Assembly: GCF_001758195.1 (NCBI RefSeq)
Contig: NZ_MASR01000001.1
Location: 1-64,000, forward strand
From: Pseudohongiella acticola
GTDB lineage: Bacteria > Pseudomonadota > Gammaproteobacteria > Pseudomonadales > Pseudohongiellaceae
Direction of reading: 5' to 3'
Length of the DNA stretch: 64,000 nt
Each line of letters starts with the position of its first letter. Positions within the stretch are counted from its first letter, which is position 1. Shown here piece after piece: positions 30,863 to 40,358 of the stretch. Both the position numbers and the translations under genes were made by a program. A model generated the notes under the pieces. That model had not been told where the DNA came from. It ran no database searches and saw nothing but the letters and a program-made list of their open reading frames with translations.

Positions 30863-32344
30863 ATGTACTTAAATAGGTCCATTCCTCTACTATTCGCGAT
30901 ACCGAGTACCGAAAAATCTAAAACGGCACTTTTGTTATCGTTATTTATAGCAGCTACAGCGATGGTGCTCTATCTTGCGGCTGTACTTTGGCAAGACTTC
31001 CCATATTTTCTGCTAATGACGATGCTTCTCGGCTTGCATGGAGTATTGAGTTTATATACTACCGGTGCAAACATCTTATTCCTATTTCGGTATTTCTTGG
31101 TTTGGGTTCTCATTTTTGGTACTTCACTGGTTTGGTTTGTTTTTCCAGGAGAGGTATATGTAGCACCATTCGGACTGGAGTTCCAAACTATAGAGAACAC
31201 AAGGGTATTAGTTCTAGCTGGAGTGATGTCTCTTTGCGGATCGTTGGCTGGTTGGCATTGCGCGTTCTTAGGGATAAAGCTAGAAAGTATTCCCAAGTTG
31301 TTGATTACAAATCAGTACGTAAAGAATCTTAGATTTGCTGGGTTACTACTCTCAGTAGCTTTTGCTCTACTTTACGTTTGGAAAGCGGGTGGTATTCTTG
31401 GTGGTGGGCGCGTTTATGCGGGTGGCCAAGCAGGTTTCTCGCTTGAGTTTGGCGTATTTAACCTTTTTCATTTTACCGGTATATCATTAATTCTATTGGG
31501 CAGTGTCGCAATAAAGAACGGCATAGATTGGCGTTATATACTACTGGCAATACTAACTCTGATACCTGGAATGTTGGCTGGCAGCAGGGCAGACTTCCTT
31601 CCACAGGTTTTCTTGCTTTTTCTGTTGCTGTTCAACTCGCGGATTCTACGCCTACTAACAAACTGGAAATATGTGGTAGCCCTCACATATCTGGCCGTAT
31701 TGGTAGCTACTGCCTCATTTGCATATTTTGTTGCAACGTTTATTGCAATTGCGCGTGCTGGCATAGATCCCTGGCTAGCTATGGAGCTGGTTTTTAATAG
31801 CGAGACCGGTCGCCTAATCAGCAACGTTTATGGTCATAAGATGCTTTACTTCGAAACAGGCAATATGATGTTAGGCGGTTTGTATAGTGCTATTGTTCAG
31901 GTTAGAGAAGGCTATACAGGATTGTTGTTTGGGGAAAGTTATTTCAATTACCTTCTAGTTTCACCACCGGCACTCCTTGGGCTGCCCAGACCCTTAGGGC
32001 TGGAATGGGCTACAGAGATCAATGGCGTTACGATGACTCAAGGCGGCATTTTTGAGGTAGCAGAAGCGTATTGGAATTTCGGTTTGGCAGGTTGCTTTTT
32101 TATTTCCTTCCTCTGGTCATTTTTATTCGGTTACTTGCTTCGTCATGGCTTGATGACAAACAACTATTTCTATCTTGCCTGGTATATCGTCTACGGCTTT
32201 CACGGGTTTAGAGCGATTTGGTATCAAAATTTTGGATACTTCAGGCTAATGACCGTAATGTTCGTCATATACATTGTTTGTGTGCCTTTCTATGGATGGT
32301 TTATAGCTAACAGAAGAATACCTTTGAGTGGTAATCTCAGTTGA
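30863..32344 (+). CDS. O-antigen/EPS polymerase, Wzy-like
   Basis: A protein of about 493 residues with ten or more hydrophobic segments and a long periplasmic loop, the general form of Wzy polymerases. Polymerases share little sequence, so the call rests on topology (for example FRYFLVWVLIFGTSLVWF), on GSRADFLPQ, and on its place in a locus with a flippase and a chain-length protein but no other polymerase candidate. I prefer the ATG at 30863; a TTG at 30839 in the same frame would add eight residues. The sequence is clearly AT-rich. Confidence 0.75.
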   Translation: MYLNRSIPLLFAIPSTEKSKTALLLSLFIAATAMVLYLAAVLWQDFPYFLLMTMLLGLHGVLSLYTTGANILFLFRYFLVWVLIFGTSLVWFVFPGEVYVAPFGLEFQTIENTRVLVLAGVMSLCGSLAGWHCAFLGIKLESIPKLLITNQYVKNLRFAGLLLSVAFALLYVWKAGGILGGGRVYAGGQAGFSLEFGVFNLFHFTGISLILLGSVAIKNGIDWRYILLAILTLIPGMLAGSRADFLPQVFLLFLLLFNSRILRLLTNWKYVVALTYLAVLVATASFAYFVATFIAIARAGIDPWLAMELVFNSETGRLISNVYGHKMLYFETGNMMLGGLYSAIVQVREGYTGLLFGESYFNYLLVSPPALLGLPRPLGLEWATEINGVTMTQGGIFEVAEAYWNFGLAGCFFISFLWSFLFGYLLRHGLMTNNYFYLAWYIVYGFHGFRAIWYQNFGYFRLMTVMFVIYIVCVPFYGWFIANRRIPLSGNLS

Positions 32345-32420
32345 TTAGGCTAGTTGTATCACTTTGGTTTCTGATGTTGATTGGACAAAATTCTCACTTA
32401 ACTACAGGCTAATTTACACA

Positions 32421-33308
32421 GTGCAAAAGATTATTCCTCGAATCGTTGGTGGGCTTGGCAACCAACTTTTTTGCTACGCGGCTGCACGGCGCCTTGCTTT
32501 GATTAATGATGCTGAACTTGTCTTAGATCACAAGAGCGGTTTTGAGTACGACACAGTTTATAGACGAAAGTATCAACTTGATCACTTTAATATTGATAGC
32601 CGAAAAGCAAATACCTCAGAACGTTTGGAGCCTCTGTCAAGAATCCGAAGATCGCTCAAAAGGAAGTACAACCAATTTCTTCCATTGGAGAAGAAGACAT
32701 TTTTCACTCAAAAGAGCATAGACTTTGATCCTGATATTCTCTCTTTGAGTCCTCGGGCCAATCTGTATTTGGAAGGCTACTGGCAAAGTGAAAAGTATTT
32801 CAAGGATGTGGAAGACATTATCCGGGATGATTTGAAAATTGTACCTCCAGATGACACTGAAAATATGGCAGTTGCAGAATCGATTCTAGGCTGCAACGCA
32901 GTAGCTGTGCATGTGCGATTCTTTGACGAACCTCTAGATACTGAGTCTAACAATGCCCCTGGTGATTACTACGTTCGCGCAATCGAGAAAATGGAGGCGC
33001 TTGTACCAAATGCCCACTATTTTATATTCTCTGACAAGCCGGAAGCAGCGCGTGTTCGAATTCCATTGCCGGACTCACGTACCACGCTTGTTTCACATAA
33101 TAAAGGCGACGCCAGTGCATATGCAGATCTCTGGTTAATGACATTGTGTAAGCATTTCGTTATTGCAAATAGTACGTTCAGTTGGTGGGGGGCGTGGTTG
33201 GCGACAAACCAGGTGAAAAATGTAATAGCACCTGGTTTTGAGGTGCGTCATGGGAAAATGTGCTGGGGGTTTGAAGGCTTGCTCCCTGCAGAATGGATTA
33301 AATTGTGA
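32421..33308 (+). CDS. Family 11 glycosyltransferase, alpha-1,2-fucosyltransferase-like
   Basis: A 295-residue GT11 enzyme. The N-terminal IIPRIVGGLGNQLFCYAAARRLAL is the hallmark GLGNQ block. YLEGYWQSEKYF and AVAVHVRFFDEP (the HxR GDP-fucose binding motif) follow, with NSTFSWWGAWLA near the C-terminus. These enzymes transfer L-fucose from GDP-fucose, usually to galactose C2, which fits fcl-gmd and galE in the same locus. I chose the GTG at 32421 because the conserved fold starts there; a TTG 19 codons upstream is unlikely. Confidence 0.88.
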   Translation: MQKIIPRIVGGLGNQLFCYAAARRLALINDAELVLDHKSGFEYDTVYRRKYQLDHFNIDSRKANTSERLEPLSRIRRSLKRKYNQFLPLEKKTFFTQKSIDFDPDILSLSPRANLYLEGYWQSEKYFKDVEDIIRDDLKIVPPDDTENMAVAESILGCNAVAVHVRFFDEPLDTESNNAPGDYYVRAIEKMEALVPNAHYFIFSDKPEAARVRIPLPDSRTTLVSHNKGDASAYADLWLMTLCKHFVIANSTFSWWGAWLATNQVKNVIAPGFEVRHGKMCWGFEGLLPAEWIKL

Positions 33309-33321
33309 GTCAATTAGCGTC

Positions 33322-34383
33322 GTGAGAATACTGGTTGTTGGCGATGGGCATTCCAAGATTCACGAAGTGGCAGTAGTACGAGCTCTCGATGAGTTGGGTC
33401 ATGATGTCGAAGCATTCTACTGGTGCAACTATTTTAATTCTCGTGAACCATTGTTGCATTTCTGGAAGCGTATTCAGAACAAGTTTCTACTTGGTCCCGC
33501 TATTTTTAAGATCAATGCTGATCTTGTTCAAGTAGTGGCCCGGTTCAGGCCAGATCTTGTATTCATTTATCGTGGTACTCATATTCTTGCATCTACTATT
33601 AATGCTATAAAGCAGAGTGCCCCTGGTTGTGTTGTTTTCGGATATAACAATGATGACCCTTTTGCAGAGGGTCACTCGCCTTTTCTCTGGCGCCATTTCC
33701 TAAAAAGTACACCATCGTATGATTTAATGTTTGCTTATCGCCATCATAACATTGGTGAGTATTTAAGCATCGGTGCGAAAAGGGCTGAATTGCTAAGATC
33801 ATGGTATTTGCCATGGTCTAACTGCCCAGTTGTTCTTGACGATTCTGATAGAGCACGCTACGAGTGCGATGTGGTATTTGCTGGTCATTTCGAGGACGAT
33901 GGGCGACTTCAGTTACTTGAGAAAATAGTGAGTTCTGGGTTTAGTCTGCGTCTATATGGTCCTCCAGGTGAATGGGATCGTTTGATTGAGAAGTCGCCGA
34001 TATTGAATCACATCGCCCCTATTCGTCAGATTTGGGGCGATGAGTATAACAAGGCGATTAGTGGGGCCAAAATTGCTCTTTGCTTCCTTTCGAAACTCAA
34101 TCGTGATACTTACACAAGACGTTGTTTTGAGTTGCCAGCTATGGGTACGCTCTTGCTATCGGAGTACTCTAATGACCTGGCATCTCTCTATTCGGAAGGC
34201 GAAGAAGCAGAATTTTTTAGAAGCAGCGATGAGTTATTATTCAAAATTTCAAAGTATATCAAGAACGAAAAAGATCGCTGTCGAATTGCCGGAAATGGAA
34301 AGAAAAGAGTCGTTGACGATGGGCATGATATATTTTCTCGGATGAGTTATGTACTTAGCTTTTCTAATGGTATACCGGATTAG
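33322..34383 (+). CDS. Glycosyltransferase (CgeB/GT-B-like)
   Basis: A 353-residue GT-B-type protein beginning RILVVGDGHSKIHEVAVVRALDELGHDVEAF. The C-terminal half has YECDVVFAGHFEDDGR and the family pattern ISGAKIALCFLSKLNRDTYTRRCFELPAMGTLLLSEYS, as in CgeB/spore-maturation-like transferases. The GTG at 33322 was chosen from the start of the first strand; the frame is open upstream into the fucosyltransferase gene. Donor and linkage are unknown. Confidence 0.8.
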   Translation: MRILVVGDGHSKIHEVAVVRALDELGHDVEAFYWCNYFNSREPLLHFWKRIQNKFLLGPAIFKINADLVQVVARFRPDLVFIYRGTHILASTINAIKQSAPGCVVFGYNNDDPFAEGHSPFLWRHFLKSTPSYDLMFAYRHHNIGEYLSIGAKRAELLRSWYLPWSNCPVVLDDSDRARYECDVVFAGHFEDDGRLQLLEKIVSSGFSLRLYGPPGEWDRLIEKSPILNHIAPIRQIWGDEYNKAISGAKIALCFLSKLNRDTYTRRCFELPAMGTLLLSEYSNDLASLYSEGEEAEFFRSSDELLFKISKYIKNEKDRCRIAGNGKKRVVDDGHDIFSRMSYVLSFSNGIPD

Positions 34384-34385
34384 AT

Positions 34386-35246
34386 ATGAAAAAAATTGTG
34401 AAGAAGGTTAAGTGGTCTCTGCGTCGACTAAGGCTGAAGATTCCGAAAGAAGCTTTGGTGCTGGAAGTTGGGTCTGGGGGTAATCCTTATCCGAGAGCAA
34501 ATGTGCTACTAGATGCATATGAAGATACCCAAGAGCGACACTGGGAGGAACTTGTACATGATCGCCCCACGGTTCTTTCGTTTGGTGAAAATCTTCCTTT
34601 TAAAGATAAAGCTTTTGACTTTGTGGTCGCAGCCCATGTTCTTGAACACACGCCATTCCCTGAAAAATTTCTACACGAGCTGCAGCGAGTTGCTTGCGCT
34701 GGATATATTGAAACTCCTGATGCGTTTATGGAGCGAATAAATCCCTATATGGATCATCGGCTCGAAGTGACTTTGCGCGATGGAAGCTTAGTGATTTTCA
34801 AGAAAGCAAGTTGGCTTAATGAGCCAGAGTTAGTTGAGCTATACGAAGCTCGCGCAAAGAAAATAATTACACAAGAAACGATTCCGCAGCACGCAGAAGA
34901 GTTCCACATGCGTTATCATTGGAAGGATAAGATAGATTTTAAAGTCGTAGATCCAGAGATTGATGCAACGTGGGACCCTCCTTCTAAAAAAAATGTAATA
35001 TCTGCTCTTTCAAATGGCCCTAGGTATAAACTCAGAAAATTGGCCTTGATCTTTATTAGTAGAATATTCTCTCAAAATAGGAGAAACGCCAAGCTCGACG
35101 TTATCTCACTTATGCGCTGTCCTGAATGTATTTCAGAAGACCTTGCGAGAAAGTCCTTGTCTGAAGTGGTTTGCAAGAATTGCAGTTCAAGTTATAAAGT
35201 TGATGATATGGTATACAAATTATATAATGGTAATTCTAGTATATGA
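34386..35246 (+). CDS. SAM methyltransferase with C-terminal zinc-ribbon-like domain
   Basis: A 286-residue protein. The SAM domain is KEALVLEVGSGGNPYPRANVLLDAY and LPFKDKAFDFVVAAHVLEHTPFPEKFLHEL. A C-terminal module with MRCPECISED and VVCKNCSSSYKVDD has four cysteines, like a Trm112-type zinc ribbon fused to the enzyme. It probably methylates a sugar in the repeat unit. Its stop overlaps the next glycosyltransferase by ATGA. Confidence 0.78.
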   Translation: MKKIVKKVKWSLRRLRLKIPKEALVLEVGSGGNPYPRANVLLDAYEDTQERHWEELVHDRPTVLSFGENLPFKDKAFDFVVAAHVLEHTPFPEKFLHELQRVACAGYIETPDAFMERINPYMDHRLEVTLRDGSLVIFKKASWLNEPELVELYEARAKKIITQETIPQHAEEFHMRYHWKDKIDFKVVDPEIDATWDPPSKKNVISALSNGPRYKLRKLALIFISRIFSQNRRNAKLDVISLMRCPECISEDLARKSLSEVVCKNCSSSYKVDDMVYKLYNGNSSI

Positions 35247-36268
35247 TGCTGCCATTTCTATCCATTTGTATCCCTAGCTACAATCGGCCTGGTCAGCTTG
35301 AAAAATTGCTTGGCTCTATCGATTGTGACCCTGAACTTGTTGAAGTGGTCGTCTGTGAAGACAATGCACCTAAAAGGCTTGCGGTACGCGAGACGATTAA
35401 ACGCTTCTCCAAGACTTCTAGGTATTTAACGCATTATTATGAAAACGCTACAAATCTTGGGTTTGATGGCAATCTACGTAGACTTGTGGAGTGTGCCTCG
35501 GGCGATTTCATTGTGTTTATGGGTGACGATGATCTTTTCGTGCCAGGTGCCCTGAATCAATTATTAGAGTTTTTGGATAGTCATCGTGATAAGCCTTATG
35601 TGCTACGGACGTATTTGACCGAGCATCCGGATGGGCGAACCGAATACTACCGCTATCTACCGGAAACAACGGTTTTGCCGAAAGGTGAAGCCACTGTTGC
35701 CTGGCTGTTCAAACGGAGTGTGACTATCTGTGGGTTCACCGTGTCGCGAGCAGAGGCTTTGAAGTATGCGACAGCTGATCTTGATGGCACTCTTCTTTAT
35801 CAAGTGTATCTGATGTCACAGGTTTGTTTGCAGAACGATTCCATCTATTGTGATATTCCAGTTGCACATGCTGTCCAGAGTTTTCGAGACGACAAACCGA
35901 TGTTTGGTTCGTCAGAGTCAGAAAAGAGTCGATTCACACCGGGCAGCGTCTCTCATGACAACTCTATCAACTTCACCAAGGCGTATTTCGAAGTTACTTC
36001 ATATCTCGACCAACAGCATGGCACCGAACTGACCAAGTTGGTCCGCGTCGATCTGTCCAAATACTCCTATCCATTTCTATCCATACAACGGAAACGTGGC
36101 ATCCGCTCTTTCTTGAACTATGCCAAACGACTTGAGGTTGAAGTGGGATTTGGCTGCACCAGGTATTTCTACCTTTATAAGTGGGCGCTTTTGTTATTGG
36201 GCGAAAATATATGCGACCGGTTGATCGTTAGAATTAAACGAATAGTGGGTCATACCCCGAACTTCTAG
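35243..36268 (+). CDS. Family 2 glycosyltransferase
   Basis: A 341-residue GT-A enzyme starting LPFLSICIPSYNRPGQLEKLLGSI with VVVCEDNAP and the DxD-type block FIVFMGDDDLFVPGALNQLL. The acceptor and sugar donor are not predictable. It is coupled to the methyltransferase upstream; base composition returns toward the genomic norm in its second half. Confidence 0.88.
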   Translation: MMLPFLSICIPSYNRPGQLEKLLGSIDCDPELVEVVVCEDNAPKRLAVRETIKRFSKTSRYLTHYYENATNLGFDGNLRRLVECASGDFIVFMGDDDLFVPGALNQLLEFLDSHRDKPYVLRTYLTEHPDGRTEYYRYLPETTVLPKGEATVAWLFKRSVTICGFTVSRAEALKYATADLDGTLLYQVYLMSQVCLQNDSIYCDIPVAHAVQSFRDDKPMFGSSESEKSRFTPGSVSHDNSINFTKAYFEVTSYLDQQHGTELTKLVRVDLSKYSYPFLSIQRKRGIRSFLNYAKRLEVEVGFGCTRYFYLYKWALLLLGENICDRLIVRIKRIVGHTPNF

Positions 36269-36284
36269 AGAAGTAGCATCAAGA

Positions 36285-38147
36285 ATGTGTGGAATTGTAG
36301 GAATTGCATCCAGTATCCCGTTGTCGCAACGCGAGTGGCTCAAGCACGGCAGCGATGCCATCACGCATCGTGGCCCGGATGATGAAGGGGAGTGGTGGTC
36401 AACGGACGGCCGGGTAGGCTTGGCTCATCGCCGCCTGGCAATCCTTGATCTTTCGCCAGCGGGGCATCAGCCGATGCTGGATCGCAGCAGCGATCTGTCT
36501 ATCGTATTCAACGGCGAGATTTATAACTTTCGTGATGTCCGCAAAGAATTGATAGCAAAGGGTCACGATTTTCACTCTGGTTCTGACACTGAGGTGGTGT
36601 TAGCGGCTTACCGGGAATGGGGTACGAAGTGTCTCACTCATTTCAACGGTATGTTTGCGTTTGCGATATACGATGCCGTTCGCCAAACACTTTTTTTGGC
36701 TCGTGATCGTGCAGGTGAAAAACCACTATTCTACTACCACTACAATGGCGAATTGCGCTTTGCGTCAGAACTGAAAGCATTGCTGGCGGACCCTGATTTG
36801 CCTCGTCAGATCGATTCCGACGCGCTCGACTGTTACCTGTCAATGGGTTATATACCCGGCGCGCTCTGCATTCTAAAGGGGTATAACAAGCTACCCGCGG
36901 CGCATGCCTTGAGTTTTGATCTGGCCAGTGGGAAAGCGTCGGTGTGGCGCTACTGGCAGGTGCCCGAGCTCTCTGATGACAGTGCTTCAGCCGATGAAAC
37001 GTCTCTTCTGGATGAACTGGAATCGCTGCTGGATGACGCAGTACGCCTGCAGATGGTGGCTGATGTGCCTGTCGGTATCTTGCTGAGCGGCGGGGTCGAC
37101 TCGAGTCTGGTGACAGCGATGGCGGTTCGGCATTCCAGCAAGGTTCGCACCTTCAGTATCGGTTTTTCAGGACATGGCGAGCTTGATGAAACACCCCATG
37201 CGCGCCTGATTGCCAGGCACTTTGGGACTGATCATACAGAGCTGACTGCGGAGCCTGCGACTGCTGAACTAATGATGGCATTGGCGCAGCAATTCGATGA
37301 GCCAATGGCTGATTCATCCATGTTTCCGACCTGGCTCGTGAGTCACCTGGTACGTCAACATTGCACTGTTGCCTTGGGCGGAGACGGTGGCGACGAACTC
37401 TTTGGTGGTTATGGGCATTATAGCCGCCTGCTTGTGCAGCAACGCACGTTAAGCCGTGTGCCCAAGGTTTTGCGTCATGGCTTCGCTCAGCTTGCAGAGT
37501 CAGTGCTGCCTGTTGGCGTTAAGGGGCGCAATTTTTTACAAAATCTTGACGTGGATCTCAAATGTGGTTTGTCTAACAATTCCAGTCTATTCGACAGAAC
37601 AACACGCAAGAAGCTACTTCGTGCATTTTCCTCGCACAGCTTAGCTGCTGAGTCTACTAGGCGCGCACGCGTGACTGCGCATGAAGACCTGTTACAGCGT
37701 GCCACTCGTTTCGATTTTCAAGACTATCTCGCGGAAGATATCCTGGTTAAAGTTGATCGGGCCAGTATGCTGAACTCACTGGAAGTTCGCGCTCCATTGC
37801 TGGACTATCGCTTGATCGAATTCGCATTTGGTAAGGTGCCGTCTCGATTGAAGGCGACTGAGACCGAAAAAAAGATACTGCTGAAGCGCCTAACGTCGAA
37901 ACTGTTGCCGCCTGAGTTCGACCGAAAACGCAAGCAGGGCTTCTCCATTCCAATGGCCTCATGGCTAAAGGCTGGCCCATTCAGAGAGCTTTTCTGGGAC
38001 ACACTTACCAGCGCAGACTGCATGTTTGATGCGGTGACTGTGAGGGGGCTGCTGGACGGTCAGGACAAAGGTCGCAGCAATGGTGAGCGACTGTTTGCGT
38101 TGACCCAGTTCGAACTGTGGCGCAAGACCTATGGTGCGAGCCTTTGA
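36285..38147 (+). CDS. asnB: Asparagine synthase, glutamine-hydrolysing (AsnB family)
   Basis: A 620-residue enzyme. The N-terminal glutaminase domain starts MCGIVGIAS with Cys2 as nucleophile and shows ITHRGPDDEG and SDTEVVLAAY. The synthetase domain has the PP-loop VGILLSGGVDSSLVTAM. Within polysaccharide loci such proteins often amidate a carboxyl group on a sugar acid instead of aspartate, but no uronic acid dehydrogenase is visible here, so the substrate is open. It lies downstream of a GT2 gene in the same direction. Confidence 0.92.
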   Translation: MCGIVGIASSIPLSQREWLKHGSDAITHRGPDDEGEWWSTDGRVGLAHRRLAILDLSPAGHQPMLDRSSDLSIVFNGEIYNFRDVRKELIAKGHDFHSGSDTEVVLAAYREWGTKCLTHFNGMFAFAIYDAVRQTLFLARDRAGEKPLFYYHYNGELRFASELKALLADPDLPRQIDSDALDCYLSMGYIPGALCILKGYNKLPAAHALSFDLASGKASVWRYWQVPELSDDSASADETSLLDELESLLDDAVRLQMVADVPVGILLSGGVDSSLVTAMAVRHSSKVRTFSIGFSGHGELDETPHARLIARHFGTDHTELTAEPATAELMMALAQQFDEPMADSSMFPTWLVSHLVRQHCTVALGGDGGDELFGGYGHYSRLLVQQRTLSRVPKVLRHGFAQLAESVLPVGVKGRNFLQNLDVDLKCGLSNNSSLFDRTTRKKLLRAFSSHSLAAESTRRARVTAHEDLLQRATRFDFQDYLAEDILVKVDRASMLNSLEVRAPLLDYRLIEFAFGKVPSRLKATETEKKILLKRLTSKLLPPEFDRKRKQGFSIPMASWLKAGPFRELFWDTLTSADCMFDAVTVRGLLDGQDKGRSNGERLFALTQFELWRKTYGASL

Positions 38148-38184
38148 TATTCTCGTTCAACCTCATCAGTGAAAGGCAGGCAGC

Positions 38185-39195
38185 ATGATTGTGTTGGTAA
38201 CAGGCGGTCTCGGATATATTGGCAGCCATGCCTGTGTGGCGCTGCTGGAAGCTGGATACGACGTGGTCGTTCTGGATAACCTGGCTACCGGCAAAGAAGA
38301 GGTAGTTACGCGTATTGAGAAAATCACCGGTCGCAGATTGGTGTTGGTGATTGGCGATATTCGTGATCGAAGTATTCTAAACAAGGTATTTGATAATCAT
38401 GATATCGGCGCTGTGCTGCATTTTGCCGGCCTGAAATCTCCATCGGAATCGCTGTTGATGCCACTGGCCTATTTCGACTGCAATGTCACTGGCAGCATTA
38501 CTTTGCTGGAAGAAATGCAAAAAAGGGATATCAAGACCCTGGTGTTCAGCTCGTCTGCCACGGTCTATGGCTTGCCGGAAGAGATGCCGGTGACTGAATC
38601 ATGCCGTGCCGAATCACCAACCAATCCGTATGGCAAATCCAAATTGATGGTTGAGCAGGTCCTCAGGGATCTGACAGCGACCGAGTCTGAATGGCGCGTC
38701 GCTTGCCTGCGCTACTTTAATCCGGTTAGTGCGCACAGAAGCGGGTTGTTGGGCGAAGATCCAGTGACAGCCCCTAACAACCTCATGCCCTATGTAACCC
38801 GCGTGGCTGCCGGCAGACTTTCCGAGCTGACGGTTTTTGGTGATGACTACCCGACATCAGATGGTACCGGCGTGCGTGATTACATTCATGTCCAGGACCT
38901 GGCCGAGGGACACGTTGCGACTCTACGGTACTTGACGTCTGCCGAAGGTTTTTCCGTTTTTAATCTTGGCACCGGCCGCGGCATTTCGGTGCTGGAACTG
39001 ATCCGTAAATTCGAGGAAGTAAGCGGCAAGCCTATCCCCTATACGGTCGGCCCCCGGCGCCAGGGCGACGTTGCCGAGTGTTGGGCAGATCCTGCAAAGG
39101 CTCAGCGGCTCATGGGATGGCAGGCTCTGCTGACCATCGATGATATGTGCCGGGATGCCTGGCAGTGGGAGCAAAATTGTCAGTCGCACGTCTGA
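38185..39195 (+). CDS. galE: UDP-glucose 4-epimerase
   Basis: A 336-residue SDR epimerase interconverting UDP-glucose and UDP-galactose. Motifs: [69 protein letters not shown] with the Tyr-x3-Lys pair, and RYFNPVSAHRSG. It could supply galactose as an acceptor for the fucosyltransferase, or the N-acetylated equivalent. Confidence 0.94.
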   Translation: MIVLVTGGLGYIGSHACVALLEAGYDVVVLDNLATGKEEVVTRIEKITGRRLVLVIGDIRDRSILNKVFDNHDIGAVLHFAGLKSPSESLLMPLAYFDCNVTGSITLLEEMQKRDIKTLVFSSSATVYGLPEEMPVTESCRAESPTNPYGKSKLMVEQVLRDLTATESEWRVACLRYFNPVSAHRSGLLGEDPVTAPNNLMPYVTRVAAGRLSELTVFGDDYPTSDGTGVRDYIHVQDLAEGHVATLRYLTSAEGFSVFNLGTGRGISVLELIRKFEEVSGKPIPYTVGPRRQGDVAECWADPAKAQRLMGWQALLTIDDMCRDAWQWEQNCQSHV

Positions 39196-39208
39196 AAGAG
39201 CCAGCATC

Positions 39209-40348
39209 ATGCACCTTGCGATAGACGCCAGTAATCTCCGGTTAGGCGGTGGCGTTACCCACCTGTCGAAATTGCTGTCTGCGGCTGATCCGCAAAAGGC
39301 AGGCATCAGGAAGATCAGTGTATGGGCCTGTCAGTCCACGGCGGCAACCTTGCCCAGTCGTCCCTGGCTGGACGTCTGTAGTCCAGACTGGATAGAGTCG
39401 GGGCTGTTCAGCAGAATGTTTGCCCAGCAGTTTCGACTGGCGAAGGAAGTCGAGTCACACGGCTGCGATATATTGTTCTCACCAGGCGGCACCTTGGCTC
39501 GCCGTGTCTCTATACCGACAGTAACCATGTCGCAGAATATGCTGCCATTTGAAGCCTCTGAAGCGGCACGCTTTGGCATACCCAGTGTCATGTGGCTGAA
39601 AATGAAGCTACTGCGTATGTCTCAGGGACGATCTTTCCGGGAAGCTGATGGTTTAATATTCCTTACCCAGTACGCCAAGGATGCGATTACTCAAGCCCTC
39701 GGCCATCTTGATAACCAGACCATCTGTATTCCGCACGGCATTGAAACCAGATTTGTGTGCGCGCCAAGGAAACAAAGGCTGTTGGCTGATTGTACTTTTG
39801 CTAATCCATTCCGCCTGTTGTACGTTTCTATCGCGATGCCTTACAAACACCAGATACCTGTCGCTTTTGCTGTGAAGCGATTGAGGGATAAGGGTTTACC
39901 GGTGGAGGTTCAGTTTGTCGGGGCATCCTGGGGGCGTTATGGCAGTTTGCTGCGCAGCACCCTTGATCAACTGGACCCGGATGGCGAGTTCCTGCAGTGG
40001 TCTGGAAGCTTGCCGTTTGAGCAGCTTCACGATGTCTATATGAATGCAGATGCGTTCGTATTTGCGTCCAGCTGTGAAAACCTGCCTAATATCATGATAG
40101 AAGCGATGGCAGCGGGGCTGCCAATCGCGTCGTCGCGGAAAGGGCCAATGCCCGAAGTCCTGGGGGAGGCCGGTGTCTATTTTGACCCGGACGATCCCGA
40201 TTCTGTCACGCAGGCGCTGGAAACGTTAGCCATTGATGCAACTAAACGGACCGAAATAGCGCAATTAGCATGGCAGAAAGCGACGGTTTATTCTTGGGAG
40301 CGCTGCGCGGATGAGACACTTGCTTTTATTGCGAAAGTAGCTGAGTAG
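39209..40348 (+). CDS. Family 1/4 glycosyltransferase (GT-B)
   Basis: A 379-residue GT-B enzyme: MHLAIDASNLRLGGGVTHLSKLL at the start, LFSPGGTLARR, FRLLYVSIAMPYKHQ and the C-terminal signature YMNADAFVFASSCENLPNIMIEAMAAGLPIASS with the EX7E-type glutamates. The ATG at 39209 starts the first strand. It follows galE closely and precedes the FucNAc cassette. Confidence 0.9.
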   Translation: MHLAIDASNLRLGGGVTHLSKLLSAADPQKAGIRKISVWACQSTAATLPSRPWLDVCSPDWIESGLFSRMFAQQFRLAKEVESHGCDILFSPGGTLARRVSIPTVTMSQNMLPFEASEAARFGIPSVMWLKMKLLRMSQGRSFREADGLIFLTQYAKDAITQALGHLDNQTICIPHGIETRFVCAPRKQRLLADCTFANPFRLLYVSIAMPYKHQIPVAFAVKRLRDKGLPVEVQFVGASWGRYGSLLRSTLDQLDPDGEFLQWSGSLPFEQLHDVYMNADAFVFASSCENLPNIMIEAMAAGLPIASSRKGPMPEVLGEAGVYFDPDDPDSVTQALETLAIDATKRTEIAQLAWQKATVYSWERCADETLAFIAKVAE

Positions 40349-40358
40349 AGATACCTAT

